A stretch of DNA of 64,000 bases, from NCBI GenBank assembly GCA_963210315.1, contig OY723268.1, positions 2,046,001 through 2,110,000 on the forward strand, in the 5' to 3' direction. Below the pieces are notes generated by a model, which saw nothing but the letters and a program-made list of their open reading frames with translations, did not search any database and was not told where the DNA came from. The first letter of the stretch is position 1. Every line of letters begins with the position of its first letter. This document shows positions 31,521 through 42,787 of the stretch, one piece after another. The DNA comes from Rhynchopus euleeides (taxonomy: Eukaryota; Euglenozoa; Diplonemea; Diplonemida; Diplonemidae). The position numbers were made by a program, and so were the translations under genes.

Positions 31521-32644
31521 TGTCCGCTTCTGTCACTCTTGCTCCCCTCTTGATTCTCTCGCCTGCTTGATAGTTTGATGCGTTGACGCTTCTACACACA
31601 AAACCCTGAACTGATCACACCCTGAGCCTGATGAAGGGTGGGGTTAGTGTATAGAGCACGTTTGGTTGCAGCTGTGGTGGGGCGCTTTCCGCTCACACGA
31701 GTGTGCTTAAAAAGAAAATGCCCCAACACACCACATCTGAGGGTTGCAATGCATGTTGCTTGCCAACCACGTCATCCGGTGGGTGTCAGGCGCTATGTAG
31801 GTGGCATGAGCCAGGTCTTCGATGTGTTCTGGCTTGTATATGTACCTCCCTGCCTGCGGCACAGGCACTGCCTTTGTCCCCCACACCAGCCACAGAGAGC
31901 GTATTGTACTCGGTCCACGGTTGCTGATTCATTGTGATGCGTTGTATCCTCGAGTGAACGTCACACACTAGTGGCACCACCACCCGCCATCCGAGAGCTG
32001 TATTGACTTTGCGCGCTTCCGTTGTATTCACCTCGCCACGCATATTGCACCGTTCAGTACCAGTGCTCTTGGGCCAGGCAAAGTAGACCGCAGCAACTAC
32101 CAATTCTGGCACAATGGGTACCACGACAGCGCACTTCGTGTGTTCCCGGAATGTACAGCTCGTGTTGCAACAGTCGTTGTCAACACATCCCGGTTGTGGA
32201 GCACTGCTGCACAGGAATCACACGACCATCTGGACTTGTTCCGTACCTACAGGCAGCCTCCCGGTGCATGGTGGCAGGGAGGTACATATACAAGCCAGAA
32301 CTCATCGAAGACCTGGCTAATGCCACCTACATAGCGCCTGACACCCACCGGATGACGTGGTTGGCAAGCAACATGCATTGCAACCCTCAGATGTGGTGTG
32401 TTGGGGCATTTTCTTTTCCAACCTCCCACACAGTGGCACTGTCCGGTACCAAACGGTGGCACAAAATTTAGGTACCCCAATTCGGGCACCTGAGGTGCCC
32501 GGAATGGTGGAAAAGTGGGGTTCGATGGGTTTCCGGATCGATCTGGGGGGGTTTGGAGGGTTTACGGGGGCTTTGGGGCCTCTGCGCCGGTTTTTTGAAA
32601 AATCGTGTTTGTCCACGTAAAAGGGTGGCATTTGACCCCCCCTA

Positions 32645-33657
32645 CCCCCCCCCCCCCCCCCCACAACCAACAACAAGATCCCGCAAGGATACCTAGAGGA
32701 GATATTCGCTCCGGTGCCGAAAGCGGTGCGCTTCGGTGCACCGCTTTCTCCTCTTCAGTATAGGTGGAAATCGCCGAACTTCGCAGGAAACTTGCCTTGA
32801 TCGCGAAGCCCCCCTCCAAGAACTGGAGTGTGTGTGGATGTGTATTCCAAGGAACCTGGGGGTCCTTCTGCATCTTTCTACTCCTGAACGAACAGCCCCA
32901 TTTTTGGACATACCCCCCCACCTCACGACAGAGAGGTACCATCCTTACCGGAACCCCTTCCCCTCCCCGCCCAACAAGCATCTCTGTCACCTGATACACC
33001 TACCTCTCTGCGTTCTTGCCACTGGCCCCCCACTGGGTTCTGTATAGCCCCCGTGACGCGTCGCCGTTCGCTCCCGCGCGCCCTCCGTGAGGCCACGGGT
33101 TTGCCCACCCCTCCGATCCCACCCCAGCCAGTGGTGCGCACATACTTCAGTTAACGCCTGCAGGGTGGGGGGGAGGGTGTCTGGGAGGGGAGAGGGGCGG
33201 GTGGTGTGTGGTGGGCAGTCGTGCCACCATGCGCATTTCCGTCCTCCCCGCCCCTGTCTGTCCCCGTTGAATTTTTGAACGAGGTTGATAGATTGTCGTC
33301 TGGGCTGCGGCGCCAAACCACAGGTGTTTTCCTTGTGGTTTGTTGCGCACCGGTCCTGCACCCTTTGTTTCGCACACTCGTGATCTTCGCTTCGGGGTTT
33401 TGTGTCGAAGCGTCAACGCATCAACAATAAAGTGTCACTGCGCTCGTTTCTACACTTTTGCTTCCGTTTCCTTTGATGGGTTGACGCTTCACACAAAATA
33501 CGCAAAAAAAAGAACAAGAGACAGGCGAAGAGTGCTGTTGAGCGGTGTTGTGCCTGTCTTTGCATTTGTCAGGACATCCACACACCCACCCCCTTCCGGC
33601 CCGACCCACCACCACCCTCGCAGACCACCCCTCCCACACCCTCCCCGCTGCTGTGGG
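32645..33657. other. Intergenic region, no gene recognised
   Basis: A poly-C tract is followed by mixed sequence and a small inverted element (33399-33500) directly before the next gene. Confidence 0.5.
33399..33500. repeat. Small inverted element with the YR core at both ends
   Basis: The left end TTTTGTGTCGAAGCGTCAAC and the right end (read in reverse, TTTTGTGTGAAGCGTCAAC) form an inverted repeat of about 25 bp around 50 bp of unrelated DNA. Both carry the core shared with the YR terminal units. Confidence 0.65.
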
Positions 33658-35111
33658 ATGGAGTCGGCGGAAAGCGGTGTGCTGACAGCACAGGCGTTCA
33701 CATCAACTTCTCTCGTGAAATATTCCAGCGGAACCAGCATCGCCGGAAAGCCGATGATGTGCATCTACGCGCGACGAGCGAGCGCCGTGTCGGCGGCGGG
33801 GTCCACACGCCGCAGGTCTTCGCCCTTCAGCGCCTCCTCCGCCCGCACACGATCCAGAAGCGGCGCTGCGGGGCGGGCGGTGCCCCCCGTGTCGCTGGGG
33901 CCTGTGTGCGTGTGCCTCCAGGGCCCTATTCTCCTCACGGCACCGCACGGCAAGGAGGTGTGGCGGGAGGGCACCTGGGCCTGGGTGCGCGGCATCACGG
34001 GCCGCAGGCTGCACCGCCGGGAACTCCACACGACGGAGCTGGTGCTGCGCATGTTCGACTCCACAGCGCTGCGCGGGCAGGCCTCCGTGGTGGTCTGGAA
34101 CGCACGGTGTCTGAAGGATGCGCGGGATGGGCTCGACCCGAACTACCTGCACTCCTCTGAAATGCCCAGCTCAGAGTGGCACCAGGCGCTGCACGCATTT
34201 GCCAAGAAATACCATGGCGACCCGACGGGGTGCGTGCACTTCGACATCCACGGGAAGAAGGACCGCTCAGGCCCTTGCATCGATGTCGGCCTTGAGGTAT
34301 GCACAACAGGCACCGGCAGGGCGTGTGGTGATATGTAGCGACGTGTGAATCTTTTTACAGTGCAGTGCACACCGAGACACCCTGCCACACAACAGGCCCT
34401 GCGGCATCACGCCCCCACCCTGTATGACAAGGTGCGGAGCGTGATCGAGGCACGTCTCGGGAGCATGCTTCTGAACGTGACGCCAGGAAAGGGTGGGAAG
34501 CGCTTCGGGATATCGTTCCCGGGGCCCAACGAGCGTGACAACGGGTTCTGGCAGAAGACAGAGGACGGGGAGCTGCAGCGGCCCCCACTTGCGCCGTCGA
34601 CCCTCGTGGGGCAGGGGTCCAGCATCGGCCTTCTCAGTGTGCAGATCGAGGTGTGTCTTCTGCGCCTTTTAATGTCACCACATTGTGTGTGCACCACAGA
34701 AACAGAGAACTGTGCATTTGAAGAGGTGCACACTCCACTGTGTGTCTTGCCGCCTTGTCACAGCAGCATTGGCCCACCACCACCACTACACCCCCACCCG
34801 CTGCGCAGCTGCCGAAGTCGCTTCGGAGCATCGTCGCCGCATCGCCCCGCATGACTCTGGAGTTCGCACTCGCGCTGAGCCGGATACGCACCGACCTGTG
34901 CAACACATGCATCCCGCTCAACCTTGCGCCCGCCTGCTGCAACGGCATCTCGGCCTCCTCCTCCAACAGCAACTCACAAAGCGACTCTGCCGACTCTTCC
35001 GCTGCCCAGGCAATGGTGCCGGTGCCTGCCGAGGCGGTGCCGCAAGTCATGTCGCAGCTGCTCCGCGATGCAGCGCTCTTGCACCTGCTGGACACGGAAC
35101 GGCCCATCTAG
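33658..35111 (+). CDS. Amidohydrolase-like protein (three exons)
   Basis: Exons are 33658-34296, 34366-34650 and 34809-35111, all joined in phase 0, giving 408 residues. Donors are GTATGC and GTGTGT; acceptors are GTGCAG and GCGCAG. After a Ser-rich N-terminus the protein reads ILLTAPHGKEVWREG, then RRELHTTELVLRMFD, VVVWNAR, DPNYLHSS and CVHFDIHGKKDRSG. An HG-x2-E cluster followed by a D-x-HGK motif recalls zinc-dependent N-formylglutamate amidohydrolase-like enzymes. Family membership is inference from these few motifs, and the substrate is unknown. Exon 2 has GKRFGISFPGPNERDNGFWQ; exon 3 is Ser-rich in the middle and ends LLHLLDTERPI. The codon usage is uniformly GC-rich across exons, supporting the joins. 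Confidence 0.6.
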
Positions 35112-36800
35112 AGCGTCCAGCAAATCACCTCCATTCAGGTCTTTCTCCCAGTTGCTGCACAGACAGGGTTGCCGACCCCAAGCAAGTGGCTCCCCAATGC
35201 CGGAGTGAAAAGGCCTAAATGGTGAACTGGGCTGCGCCATTTTTGGTGATCTTCGGAGGAAGCGTGGAGATGCTGGCTCACTGACACACAGAGCTGCCCA
35301 GATGCTCCCGCTGGGTGTGTGGGCGGGAGCAGGAGGAGGAGAGCCAGCCTGAGCCTCCTGGGGCTGTGCTATTTACACACACACGCGGGGCCAGGAGAGG
35401 GGTGGGGGTGGGGGTGAGGTGCTGTCGCACCTCCCCATCCCGTTGCATCCACACACACACACACCCCGGGGGTGGGCTAGGACCCGTGCAGGGTTAACCC
35501 ACCTAAAAAGTGATCAACACACACACGTCCCGCCATCACACACCCCTGCCGCTTTTGCGGATCGCTCAAATCTGGCCCCAGCACCAGGCACACCCTGAAG
35601 GTGGCTTCCTCTCCAACCCTTGCCTTCACGGATAACCCCGGTCAAGTGCCGTCCCGGGTCTTGAGATCAGGCGTTGGTTATTCTGTCAGTCGGTTCCGTT
35701 CCATGTGTTATTGAATTCAGTCAAAAAAAAAGGGGGGGGGGTTTCGAGAAGGATACTCCAGAGGACACGCCCTTCTACCTTGCGGTGTCCTTCGGCTGCG
35801 TCAAGGCACACCAAGGCAGGGGGAGGGGCAGCCTTGTTTGCTGTTTTTCTGCCCTCTGCAGTGCCCACAATGCCCTTTCCCAGAAATACGGAAATATTCG
35901 CGCCTGCAAGAGGTGCCCGCCTCAGAAATCGCTCGGCGCGACCTACACTAAGAAGGAAAAAAGAATGCTAAAAATGCGTGTGTGCTGTGTGGGTATCACA
36001 CCAAGGAGGAGCAGGCAGTGTTGCCCCCTCTCCTCTTCGGTGCGATCCACGCTGCCGCAGCCATACCCAGTGCGTGTGCCTCCTCTTTCAGCTGGTTTTG
36101 CTTACCCAGGGGGGGCGCCCCTTGCCAGGGGGTCCCCGCTGCTTCATCTAGCTCGCCGGTCGTTACCCGTTGCCTTACGTCTGCCATAACTCTTGTTATG
36201 CCAAAACCCGTCTGAGGGCTTGGCCTGTCGAAGGAGTGCATGTCCCCACCTCCCACCCACTCCACAACACCCCTCCCGGGTGCCGCCATTGTGTGTTGAG
36301 CGGCGCTGCTTGCTCTCAGGGGGGGGGGGGGAAACGGTTGTCAGGGTTTGAGGGGGTGGGATAGATTACTGGGACCACCCTGCACGACCCTCCGACAGGC
36401 ACACACCAACCACTGCCACTCTCGGCACCTGCACCCCCAAAGGCTGCCTTGTCGTTGGTGAACCCCGCCTGCGCTTCAAACCCCATCACACACCGAGTGG
36501 GTGGGTGGGCTGTCCCGACGGGCTGTGAAGCGTATATCGCATCAAGCGGCTCACAGAGCAGGGCGTGCTCGGTGTGCGCATTACACCCCCTCAAGAGAGC
36601 TCACGCGGGGTGGGTGTGGGAGTCGCTGCTCTGGGGTCAGCAGAGGGAGGTAGGGGCCTTGTGTGTGTGTTTTGGTGTGATGTATTTCTGATCTGAATCC
36701 TTCCACCCCTTCTCCCCCCCCCCCCCCCCCCCACACACACACGCGCGCGCGCGCATATTTTGTCGCAAAACCCTGGCCCTGCTCCTGCTGTTCTGTTCAG
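35112..36800. other. Intergenic region, no gene recognised
   Basis: There are CACACA microsatellites near 35450 and 36735, poly-G/C tracts and mixed sequence. The sequence just before 36801 (TTCTGTTCAG) resembles a splice acceptor, so a 5' UTR intron in the next gene is possible. Confidence 0.5.
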
Positions 36801-39800
36801 ATGGGTGGCCCGGACTCGCAGAGCCGCCTGTGGTTCCCCCTCTACAATGTGGTGAAGGTGCTGGGGGTTGCAGGAGAGGGGGATCATACCATTGCCGACG
36901 TGCAGACATGTGTCGCACCGGATTACACCGTGGTGGTTGTGCGTGCCACCAACGGGGGTCTTGTCTTCAGGTTTGTCGGGAACGCAGCCTTCTTCCTGGG
37001 CCTGGAGGAATCGCGCTACCCTGCAGGTGCAGTGGTCCGTGCGTCGTCCTACTTCAGCGACCGGGGTCTCCAGATTGTGTCGACGTGTCTCAGCCCAGAA
37101 GGGTCGCAGCTCCTCACCACATGCGCTGACAACGCGCTCTACATCGTGCCTGTTGCGTCGCTGCTGTTCCCCAGCAACCCTGGCGAGTCGATCGACCACC
37201 CCTACCTGCCGTCCATCCTGACTTGCCTACGGCCTCCGGAAAATGCGGTTGACGCCGCCGCGAAGAAGCGGACGTCGAAGGTGTTTACAGTCGAGCAGCA
37301 GCGGACGAAGGGACGTGACAAGGTGAACATCGGTGCGGTGGTTGGGAGCGTGTGGTGGCGGAGTGCCGATGGGGAGGACTACGCGGTGTCGGTGTGTGCC
37401 GGCGGGTTTGTCGTGATCACAGACCTGGACACGCGCACGGAGCTGCGGTGCATCCCCATCGCGCTGCGGCCGCACGCCCTGCACCTGTCGCACGACACGT
37501 CTGCGACATACCTACTGGTGCAGGGGCGGAGGGGCATGGGCAATGCGGACACCACAGAGCACTCGTGTGCCATCCTGCTGGAGTACCGTGAGGCGGAGTG
37601 CTACATGCCGTGGCAGAGTGTGGCGCAACCGCACGACACCTTCCCGGTGCACGGCGTGCCTGCACCCCCGCTGCACTCACCAGCACCCTTTGATCCGGTA
37701 TGACGGTGTGGGTTGTGTCTCGGGGTGGAAACAAGCGCCGGCATTCTGTGGCACCTGGGGTGTCGGGCAAAAGAACTGGAAATTCTGACGGACACAGTTT
37801 CTCACTGATCTGCTGCCACTTTTGCTTTGCATTGCCGCCAATTCAAAGCCTCACCCCCCCCCCTCCGGCTCGTCTTTGGCACTCTCCGCTAGACCCCACC
37901 CCTGCCCTGTCTGTCCTACAGGTCTCCCTCCCGCCGTTCAGCCAGGAAGCAGCAGACCTCTCGCACATCTGGACCGGACCCCTTGGGCGGGGCAAGAACG
38001 GGGTGGTGTCGTTCCGCCCCTCTGCACAGGAGGTATGCTGATAGGGGCTTGGGGAACCCCGGCAATAGTCAGGATCCGGTGTCAGGCCGCTGTGTGTGTT
38101 GGGGGGCTTCAGGGGTGCATTGCGCGCGTTGAGTGCAGGTCGGCACACCAGAGGAAACACCGCACACCACACACCCACAACACACGCAGGTGATGTGCTA
38201 CGACGCATCGCTCACCCCTGGGGGGCTGCGCAACCCTCTCTACGTCTACCACGTCGGCCCTGGTGCCAGCAAGGTGCACCTCACGTCCGGCGCCATCCTG
38301 TTCGCCCACGTCTCCAACGGGCACCAGAAGATCACCGTGCTGTCACGCCACGCCGCCTCCGCACACCCCGGGAACCGCAGCCTCTTGGGTGTGGACACCA
38401 GCGTGCTGCAGGAGGTGCTGCTGTCGTACGAGCGGGTCCAGGGCTTCGCCAGCGTGGGGCGGGGCCCCTGCACCTCATCCGACAGCTTCCCTGTGGAGGG
38501 CGTGCTGGTGTGGACCGACGATGCTGTGTACGAGCTGCAGCCGGCGCATCCCCCTGAGGAGCTGTTCCAAGCAACCCTGCTGCACGGGGTGCATGCGAAG
38601 GGCAACGACGCACACCGCCTGCTGCTGCACGCCGAGTCGCTGGGCAAGGCATTCCATCTCGACATCGTCGCCCTCTATGAGGCTGTGGCCAACGTCTGCA
38701 GGCGCCTCAACATGCGCTGGGCACTGCAGCTCTACAAGCGGGTCGACATGCGCCCTCTCGACTACCTCTGCCGCCTCACGAAATACGGCGGGCACGACGA
38801 CGTGCTGAAGCACGTCGCCACCTACATGAAGCTGGGCTACGAGGGCCTCAACCCTGTCCTCTTCCTCTCCGCCATGGAGACGCTGCTCAGCTACCCGCGC
38901 CGCAACGGCGTGCCTGCCCTGCCGCGGCCCCCGGGGCTGTCGCAGAGCCTGTCGCGTGTCAGCGAGATCTCCCTCGAGAGCGACGACAACGCCAGCCGCA
39001 CCGGGCGGGCCAACAGCGTGAAGAGCGGCACGGGCCGCGGCTATGGCCTAGGGGAGCTGGAGCCCGGCGAGAAGTCGCGCAGCGGGCTCGCCCCCAGCAC
39101 ACGCGCCTCCGCCCATGCCACCGCCGCATCTGCGAACGACGCGGAGGCCAGCACCGCGAAGACCTATGAGGATGAGACGTGCATCGACACGACCTATCTG
39201 CAGCTCACCGACAACGAGCCTGTGCCGGACCCCCTGCTGGCCCTGTCCTCTGCCATCTCCGCCACAGAACAGGGCGAGGCACGCGAGGTTGTCGCCACGC
39301 TGTGCGAGATGGGCATGGTGGAGCGTGCCCTCGTCGTGGCAGGCAGGAAGGGGCTGGTGGGGGACACGCTGCTCCTGCTGCAGGCGCAGGGCTGCTACAA
39401 GCTGCCGGCGGCCAGCGTGGAGCACCTTGTGGAGGGGGGCCACGCGCAGGCGCTGCTGTCGCACAGCGCGCTGATGAGCAGCCTGTCGCCGCACTCGCAG
39501 CTGCTGGTGTGCCTCGCAGCGGTGGCGGCGGGTGACGCGACGCATCTCCCGCGTGTGGGGCCCCTGCTGATGATCTGCGTGCGCCCCAACACGCTGCGCA
39601 AGGCGCACGACATCCTGCGCAACGTCTCTGTCGAGCACTGCGTGCTGCCCCTGCTGCGCCTGGCGCACGTCACCGAGACACACCACAAATCCCTGGGGGC
39701 GACATCCGACGAATACCACCACGCAGACGACATCGACCAGGAGGTGTGCGAGCTACTCCGAAACCACCAGGGCTGGAGCCCCACTATTGTCAAACGGCAC

Positions 39801-40881
39801 GCCACGGCGACGGGGCGCTTGCGTGTCGTATCTGCGACTGCCCTCATCGAGCGTGAGCACGAGACCGCTGTGGTGTACTTCATGATGTGGCTTCGGCGGC
39901 GCTTCGGCGCGCCCCTCTCCGACGACGGCCCCGCCAAGGTGGCCTACCTTGCGGCAGAGCTGATGCAGGCCGTGCTGGAGGACGAGAGCAGCTGCGTGAC
40001 GCGGCGGCGCTGCCTCCGCATGGGGCTCGCCTTCTTCCAGGCATCCGCCCTGCCCGTGGACCCCCTGGTGCACGTGCTGCGCACGACAGACGTGGCGGAG
40101 GATGTGCGCAACATCCTGCTGGCCTCCCCCTCCCTCACGGAGGTGCTGCCCGTGCAGTACCGCCTGGACATCACACGCGAGTACATCGCCTCCCACGAGC
40201 CCCCCCCGCACGAGCCGTCTGAGTATGAGGAGATGTCGCGGGCGATACCCATCCCGCCCGACATCTTGAAGCAGGCGAAGAGCAGCGGGAAGGACTATGT
40301 GTTCTTCACCTGCAGGCATGCGCCGATGCCCGTGTCGAAGTTTGTCAAGAAGGTGCTTGACGTGCAGGAGGGCGACTGTCCCGCGACAGCAACCGTGCTG
40401 AAGCATATCGCGAACCAGGTGTCGGGAGGGCACTGCAGGGTCTTCCCTCAGGGGTGCCCGAAGTGCGTCATGGAGCAGCTTCCCGTATGCATCCTTTAGA
40501 GTGTTTCACTTTGCTGCTGCCACTGCGCCTCCATCATCGGGGTGGGTGGGAGTGGTTGCGTGTGTTGGTTATTTTCGCGCAAGGGGTGTGTGTGTGGAAT
40601 ATGTTTGTTGCAAACGCAAAATAAAGCAAAACCCGGGTGGAGATGCAGCGAGAGAGGGAGAGAGAAGGCGAGAGAGACCTGCAGCACAGCCTTCTGCTCA
40701 AATCATCCAACTAGGGGACCCACCAGCACCAGCACCAACGCCAACACCAGCACCAACACCCCCTCTGCAGGAGTCTATGACACGCGCTGTGGCCGACAAG
40801 CCCTCAGAGAAGGACCGCACAGGCATGGCACGCCCTCCTGCTAGCATCGCAGGGCTGATGCCTCGGAAGCGGGGGAAGTGA
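36801..40881 (+). CDS. Beta-propeller/alpha-solenoid trafficking protein, HPS/VPS class (four exons)
   Basis: Exons are 36801-37697, 37922-38032, 38190-40484 and 40771-40881, all phase 0, giving 1137 residues. Donors are GTATGA, GTATGC and GTATGC; acceptors are CTACAG, ACGCAG and CTGCAG. The first 480 residues look like a WD/CNH-type propeller (VQTCVAPDYTVVVVRA, SPEGSQLLTTCADNALYIVP, AVSVCAGGFVVITDL). A helical solenoid follows, including WALQLYKRVDMRPLDYLCRL. Near the C-terminus a degenerate zinc-finger-like cluster reads FFTCRHAPMP and, later, HCRVFPQGCPKC. The layout matches HOPS/CORVET subunits and the BLOC-2 proteins HPS3/HPS5, which act in endosome and lysosome-related organelle traffic; I cannot decide among them. 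The last exon (ESMTRAVADKPSEKD to MPRKRGK) is easily missed, because the frame runs only 12 bases past the GTATGC donor before a stop. Confidence 0.65.
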
Positions 40882-42787
40882 ACGGGAGAGGCCAGCAGCC
40901 AGCAGACATGCTGACTGGAGAACTGCCGGCCTGTTTTTTTCCCAGCGGGTATCCTTTTTTTTTTTGTGGGGCAACACACACACGGCTCAACAGCACTTTG
41001 TTTTTTCTCACATTTCTGAGCCAAGGCGCCCTTCTTCCGCTTATGATTGCATCGAAGAGTTGATGAATTCAAAGTATGTATGGGTGGCGCATGAAGCGAG
41101 GCGTACTCAACTCCAGCAGCACGTCTTTCCGCGGTTTCTGCTGGCTGCTGCTGTTTTCGACGCCAAGCTTGCTACCCTTGGCATTGCCTACGATGCACTC
41201 CGGGCTCGGTTATCCCGCTGTGGCCTCTCGAGAGAGGGCACTGTGCGATGCAACTTCCTTCTGCTAACCCAAACCACAATACGATGCGCTGTGATGTTCT
41301 GTTCTTGTCCTACCATACGGCTCTGTCTCGACTCCCCACTAGTGTAGGAATCACTGGGAGACTCCCTTCTGTGTGAGCCTGTGGCAGTGTGGCCCATAAA
41401 GCGTGTCGGGCACTTTCGGATGAACGCCGAACTGATTTGTTTGCCCGGAAGCTCTCCGGATATATAGCGATCGCTCCTCACACAGCTCTTGCACTTTGCG
41501 AGGGAAGGTTCGCCAATCGTTGCGAATCTCTTAGAAACACACGGCGAACCCCTCCCAGCATGGAAAGCGTGCCTTGTGCTTCAAGCTGTGAAGCTACCCT
41601 AGAGTAAAAGCCGTTGCTGCGAGTGGAGAGTTCGATGTGTCAAGTCGGCAGCACATTACGCAAAATAAGCGGCACCGCTGCTCCTTTGGAGTTGGCAGGG
41701 TGTGCTGCCGCCTGTTGTCTGGCTGGCATAATATGCTGAGCCCCAACAGCCCCAAGAATTCAAAACCCGTTGGGTGGCCCCTCCCTCCCCGCCGCCGCCG
41801 CCGCCCAGAATTCACATCGCATCATATGGGGGTGGTGTAGGACTCGGTGTTGTTCTCTGCCTCACTGCTGCAAAGAAGGACAAGGGTGGTGCACACATGT
41901 GTGTGCCGTGGTGGAGTTCGCTCGGAAGCTGAACGTGTGTTGTGTGCACAGTGGAGATCGCATCAAGAGCAGGCGCGCTCGGTGTGCTCTACACTGCCAC
42001 AAAAACCGTAACGTGTGTGTGTGTGTCCAGCTTGTGTACAGCTTCGTGAACCCACAGCTATGTTGGTGCAGATCTCATCAAGAGCAGGTGATTGGCGATC
42101 TACACTCCTCCAAAAGCAATCACCTGTGTGTGTACCTTTGGAGATCGCATCAAAACATCTGACACGGCGTGCAAACCTATTGACCTCCTGTTCTGTCAGA
42201 AGGGAAGGGGATGCGCAGTGGTTTTGAGAGAGAGATCCCCTCGGGAGGAATAGATGTTCTCTTGAAACGCTTCCACACTCTCTCGGTTGCACTTCAACGC
42301 CTCGCGCATGCTTGTGTGGCGTTCTCAAGCATGCAGAACCCCTTTATATGCACCGAACTGCAGAAACGAGTGAGAACAGTATTGTTAGTTAACACGATAT
42401 GGACCACACTGACAGATCAGCGCAGAGTGTGTAGTCCCCAAGGGATAGCCGTGGGTCTGTCTGCGACAGGATATTGCCGGAACGAAGCAAACCCTCCCCC
42501 CCCCACCTGCCCCTCCCCTGCCGAGAAGAAGCGGCCCCGGGTCGGAGGTGAGGAGGCGGGGTTGGAGAAATCTCAAGAAAAAAGAATCCCTGCACCGCTT
42601 GATGCCGGGTTTTTTTTTTTGCAAAAGCGTCGAATAATAAACGGGACGATCCCAGTGCGCCCCTCCCCTCCCTCTAACCCAACCCCCCGGCATCTTTCGA
42701 CACACCCTTTAGATGCAGATTCCCACACCGCCAGATCACTCCACCCCACTCCACTCCAGGGCAACAGCCTTGCGGCTGTCTGCAGGG
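40882..42787. other. Intergenic region with weak direct repeats, no gene recognised
   Basis: Two loosely similar copies of a GGAGATCGCATCAAGAGCAGG block lie at 41952 and 42070, and related sequence recurs at 42141 and 57981. Nothing here is clearly coding. The last 100 bp are C-rich and include an in-frame ATG at 42713 upstream of the SDA1 start that I prefer. Confidence 0.5.

Larger units (their letters stand above)
27077..31713 (-). mobile_element. Tyrosine-recombinase retrotransposon with split direct repeats (VIPER/Ngaro/PAT type), looks whole
   Basis: Read on the minus strand the order is A1 (31596-31713), gag-like frame, tyrosine recombinase, reverse transcriptase plus RNase H, then B1 (27263-27338), A2 (27152-27262) and B2 (27077-27151). 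This A1-body-B1-A2-B2 plan is the split direct repeat of Ngaro and PAT elements. The placing of the recombinase before the reverse transcriptase is that described for VIPER of trypanosomatids. The three frames are long and largely open, and A1/A2 and B1/B2 are nearly identical, so the element looks whole and fairly young. It sits inside element X. Confidence 0.8.
26424..32644. mobile_element. X: TA-flanked foldback element with ~470-bp inverted repeats
   Basis: The left end TA-GGGGGGGTCAAATG (26424) and right end CATTTGACCCCCCC-TA (32644) are mirrored, and the similarity continues inward for about 470 bp on each side (to about 26900 and from about 32165). The poly-G start and TA flanks resemble E0-E5. 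The middle is occupied by a YR retrotransposon (27077-31713). A 144-bp part of the left arm (26642-26785) also occurs in direct orientation just right of that retroelement (31711-31855), so X was rearranged during or after the insertion. X itself encodes nothing that I recognise. Confidence 0.65.

Noticed and set aside
38263-40433. Several long overlapping frames on both strands inside the HPS/VPS-class gene
   Set aside because: All are shadows of the GC-rich sense frame, which joins cleanly to the other exons.
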